Assembly (NCBI GenBank): GCA_016758965.1
Contig: JAEPRB010000004.1
Location: 372,001-436,000, forward strand
Length of the DNA stretch: 64,000 nt
Direction: 5' to 3'
Origin: Circinella minor
Lineage: Eukaryota > Mucoromycota > Mucoromycetes > Mucorales > Lichtheimiaceae
Part shown: one piece after another, positions 61,604 to 64,000 of the stretch
How the letters are laid out: the number at the start of each line of letters is the position of its first letter
How positions within the stretch are numbered: position 1 is the stretch's first letter
Notes under the pieces: model-generated
What the model saw: the letters and a program-made list of their open reading frames with translations, nothing else
Told to the model about the DNA's origin: nothing
Databases searched by the model: none
Translations under genes and position numbers: made by a program

Positions 61604-62291
61604 AAAGAGGGAAGGAAGGTATGAAGAAAAGTTAAAAAAAGCTATAAAGAACAAAAAAAAATAAATCGGGGTATTTATATCATCTGCAGCTTGACATTTC
61701 CTTTCAGATGAAACCAGCTCGAACTAGGTTTTGCGTTATTTTTTTTTTTTTTTTTTTATTTTTTTTTATTTTTGAACGAGTAGGGACCAACTAGGAAGAC
61801 AGGGACGAACCCTGAGATCAATGACATAATCCAAGTAAAGGACCCTTAGTCGTTGTCATTACCTAAAAGCCAACAAAAAAAAAACACTCTTTTCATCCCC
61901 ACAAAACATTTCTCCGCGTTTAACCAATCAAGCAATAATTTGTATTCTACCAATCAAACAAAATCTCTTCGCGGTCCCCGCCCCACGCTCCTTCTCGGCG
62001 GCGGTTTTTTAAAAACCCCGACAACTTCACACGGTTTTATCGTGACACCCAACTTGACCAATCTACAACGTTCATTTCGTTACTAAACTCACCCCTCATA
62101 AAAATTCGTTACACTAATTACGAAGCCAACCCGGCCAAACTGATAACGATTTGGGGATAAAAGTGTTTTCAAAAAACTTTATATTTATTATTATTCTACA
62201 TGAAAACATGTACTATGATATGCTAAAGATGATGATGTGGAATATATACAATTTTTTCTTGTTTACGCACAAAACGCGCAATATGCTTGCT
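61604..62291. other. Promoter region of UNC93 paralogue B and bZIP 3' flank
   Basis: About 690 bases. It contains a long poly-T tract near 61741-61770 and, at 61782-61848, the motifs AGGGACC, AGGGACGAACCCT and AAGGACCCTTA. These resemble those upstream of paralogue A. The open frame at 61853-62086 (+) has no family features. The right end is the 3' UTR of the bZIP gene. Confidence 0.5.
61782..61848. promoter_or_regulatory. GGACCC-type motif cluster upstream of UNC93 paralogue B
   Basis: Three related motifs, AGGGACC (61782-61788), AGGGACGAACCCT (61801-61813) and AAGGACCCTTA (61838-61848), lie 180-245 bases upstream of the paralogue B start. The middle one is an imperfect dyad. The match to the pair upstream of paralogue A supports a conserved element. 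Function is inferred. Confidence 0.4.
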
Positions 62292-63727
62292 TTACTTTTT
62301 ATAATTTTTTGTATCCATAAATCGTAAAATCTCTTTCATTTCTGCTTCTGTTACCGCTGGACCTTGCTCCGTACATTTAGCGTGCTTTCTCACCTCCTGA
62401 CACAATTCTTCCATCGTGAAATAAGAGAATCTACTATGCTTAGATAGACGCTGCCAGATATCTGGGCAGGTTAAGAGCTTATTGTCCTTTTGTTCTTCTC
62501 CTTCACCCGTGACAGAAGGTGCGATCAGTCCGCCACAAGTGTCAAATAATGGCTCGGATAGTAATTGTTCAATTGCGTCATTTGAGACTTGTTCGTGTAG
62601 TATTCGGGTGAATTGTTCTTCTTGTTCTCGGTCATCCTTGTGGCTGAACATCTTGGGTCTAAGGGTGGCTGGCGTACTTATAGAAAATGTGTATTGAACG
62701 TCGCGGGATGTGCGTGCAGTAGAAGGGGAAGGTGATGGTGGTGGGAGTATGTTATGATGATGATGTCGTTGGGCTAAAGAAATAGCAGCTGAAGAATGAC
62801 TGGTAGGTGAGCCAGATGGATATGGGCTGGGATGAATGGGGAATTGAACATGGATGTCTTTCAATGCAAAATTTTCAGCTTCGAGCCGATATACAATAGA
62901 TCGTAAATGTTGATTTTCTTGCATTAATTGTGCAGTTGCATGGAGATGATTATCTTGCACTTGTTTAATTTTCAATTCTAGTTCTTTAACATAGCGTTCT
63001 TTTCGTTCTCGAAAGGCACGCTGAGCTGCACGGTTTTGTACTTTACGTTTAACTTTTGGATCTTCAATATCAGTCTATAATAATTATTAATTGTTGTTAT
63101 TAGAAAAATGTATATTCGATTTGATCTAGTAAAGTCTTTATATATATATATATATATAATTACATCAATTGACATGTCGTCGCCATCGGACATTGTCTTT
63201 TGTACAGGTTTTCGACTCCAATTGCTCGAATCATCGCTTGCTTCTACTTATAAAATCATTTATTAGCCATTTTATTTCAATTACAAATATATCACTTAAA
63301 TTTGCTTATTGTGAAAAAGAATTACATACCTTCATCTTGAGGTGAGCCGTAGTAAGAGGCTATAAAGCAAGTGATAGTAGTTAGTAAACAAAAATGAAAA
63401 AGTGTCAAGTGCTAAGTCGAAATAAGATAATATACCAGCAGATTTGTTAATGTCAAGGTTAAAGAAGTCATCAGATATATGACGTTTTCTCTTTTCCCCA
63501 AGGGCTTCAGAATGCTCTTCAGGGACACTGAGATATATAGACGTTGGAGAATAACAGCTGGTTGGTGATGTAGTACCCATAGGTGATGGTAAAGAGTCAA
63601 AAGAAGTTAAAATAACTGGTTTAGCAACCTTTGGGTCGTCGACCGAAGGTATGAAAAGAGGTGACTCAGGGGCCTTTGCTCTTGAGGAAGTGAGTATGGA
63701 GGAAGATCGTATAGCTTGCATAGTCAT
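62292..63727 (-). CDS. AP-1-like bZIP transcription factor (Yap1/Pap1 type)
   Basis: Oxidative-stress regulator family. Yap1 and Pap1 are held in the nucleus when cysteines in their redox domain are oxidised, and they then induce antioxidant and efflux genes. Four minus-strand exons (63436-63727, 63330-63359, 63164-63246, 62292-63074) join in frame to 395 residues, with a 30-nt second exon. The basic region (from about residue 140) shows KVQNRAAQRAFRERKERY, the AP-1-like fungal form, followed by a leucine-zipper-like heptad stretch with ENQHLRSIVYRLEAENFALK. The C-terminus has CPDIWQRLSKHSRF, MEELCQEV and KHAKC (Cys338, 360 and 369). This matches the C-terminal cysteine-rich domain and embedded export signal of Yap1 and Pap1. 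A separate cysteine sits in LFDTCGG. The full N-terminal cysteine-rich domain was not seen. Confidence 0.93.
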
Positions 63728-64000
63728 TATGTTTTGAGGTTGATAAAAAGTCGTTCAAAAAAGTTTATACGGCAAGGGGAAGGGGCGATGTAAAAAGGTA
63801 TGTAGTAATAGTAAAGTTGTCGTATTAGCTTCGTTCAAAAAGCTGTAAAAAAGATAAATAAATGAAAAGAAAGTAAGGGAAATTGCCGGAAGGCTTAGTC
63901 TTATATATCTTTTTGGTTGGAGCGGTCGTTTTCGTCATGTGTTGGGTGCACCATTCCTTGTTATATATGTTGCTGGTCTGAGGTTAGCAGACATCGCATC
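63728..64000. promoter_or_regulatory. Upstream region of bZIP gene
   Basis: The last 273 bases of the window lie upstream of the minus-strand bZIP start and should contain its promoter and 5' UTR. No specific element was recognised, and the region continues outside the window. Confidence 0.4.

Overview
The window is eukaryotic nuclear DNA from a filamentous fungus, most likely an early-diverging one of the Mucoromycota (Mucorales-like). The sequence is AT-rich. It has many short introns with fungal signals: GTAAGT/GTAAAT/GTATGT donors, CTAAC branch points and AG acceptors. Gene content is that of a fungal chromosome arm. No rRNA, tRNA, CRISPR array or bacterial-style operon was recognised. 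I reconstructed gene models by hand from splice signals and required intact reading frames. Sixteen protein-coding genes are supported, fifteen with introns and one intronless.

Layout. 0-2.2 kb: upstream region with a striking inverted repeat. 2.2-2.8 kb: ribosomal protein eL34 (RPL34, +). 3.3-6.0 kb: rRNA-processing factor ESF1 (-). 7.7-11.0 kb: P-type alkali-cation ATPase of the ENA/ACU group (+). 11-15.7 kb: gene desert. 15.8-18.0 kb: sugar transporter (+) whose model needs a 24-nt and a 1-nt exon. 18.7-19.6 kb: a MITE-like element with 49-bp terminal inverted repeats. 19.9-21.0 kb: HTD2-like mitochondrial dehydratase (-), divergent from an unrecognised hydrophilic protein gene at 21.4-22.3 kb (+). 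24.5-25.8 kb: intronless Msg5-like MAP-kinase phosphatase (+). 28.3-31.2 kb: patatin-type triacylglycerol lipase (-). 33.1-38.2 kb: DEP-DH-PH-CNH RhoGEF (+), followed on the same strand by a WW-WW-MyTH4-RhoGAP (39.1-42.1 kb). 45.2-48.3 kb: FYRN/FYRC nuclear protein (+). 49.1-49.7 kb: small BRI3-like membrane protein (+). 49.9-51.1 kb: TVP38/TMEM64 protein (-). 52.4-54.1 and 60.0-61.6 kb: two UNC93-like paralogues in the same orientation, about 6 kb apart. 62.3-63.7 kb: Yap1/Pap1-type bZIP factor (-).

How the genes relate. Several fit envelope and stress biology: a Rho GEF next to a Rho GAP, a MAPK phosphatase of the cell-wall-integrity type, an ion-pumping ATPase and an oxidative-stress bZIP. 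Shared regulation is not shown by the sequence. The most unusual structures are the 1-nt exon candidate in the sugar transporter, the TA-flanked inverted-repeat element, the 11-bp inverted repeat upstream of RPL34, and a recurring GGACCC/GGGTCC motif around the UNC93 paralogues. I found no convincing new defence, toxin or metabolic system.
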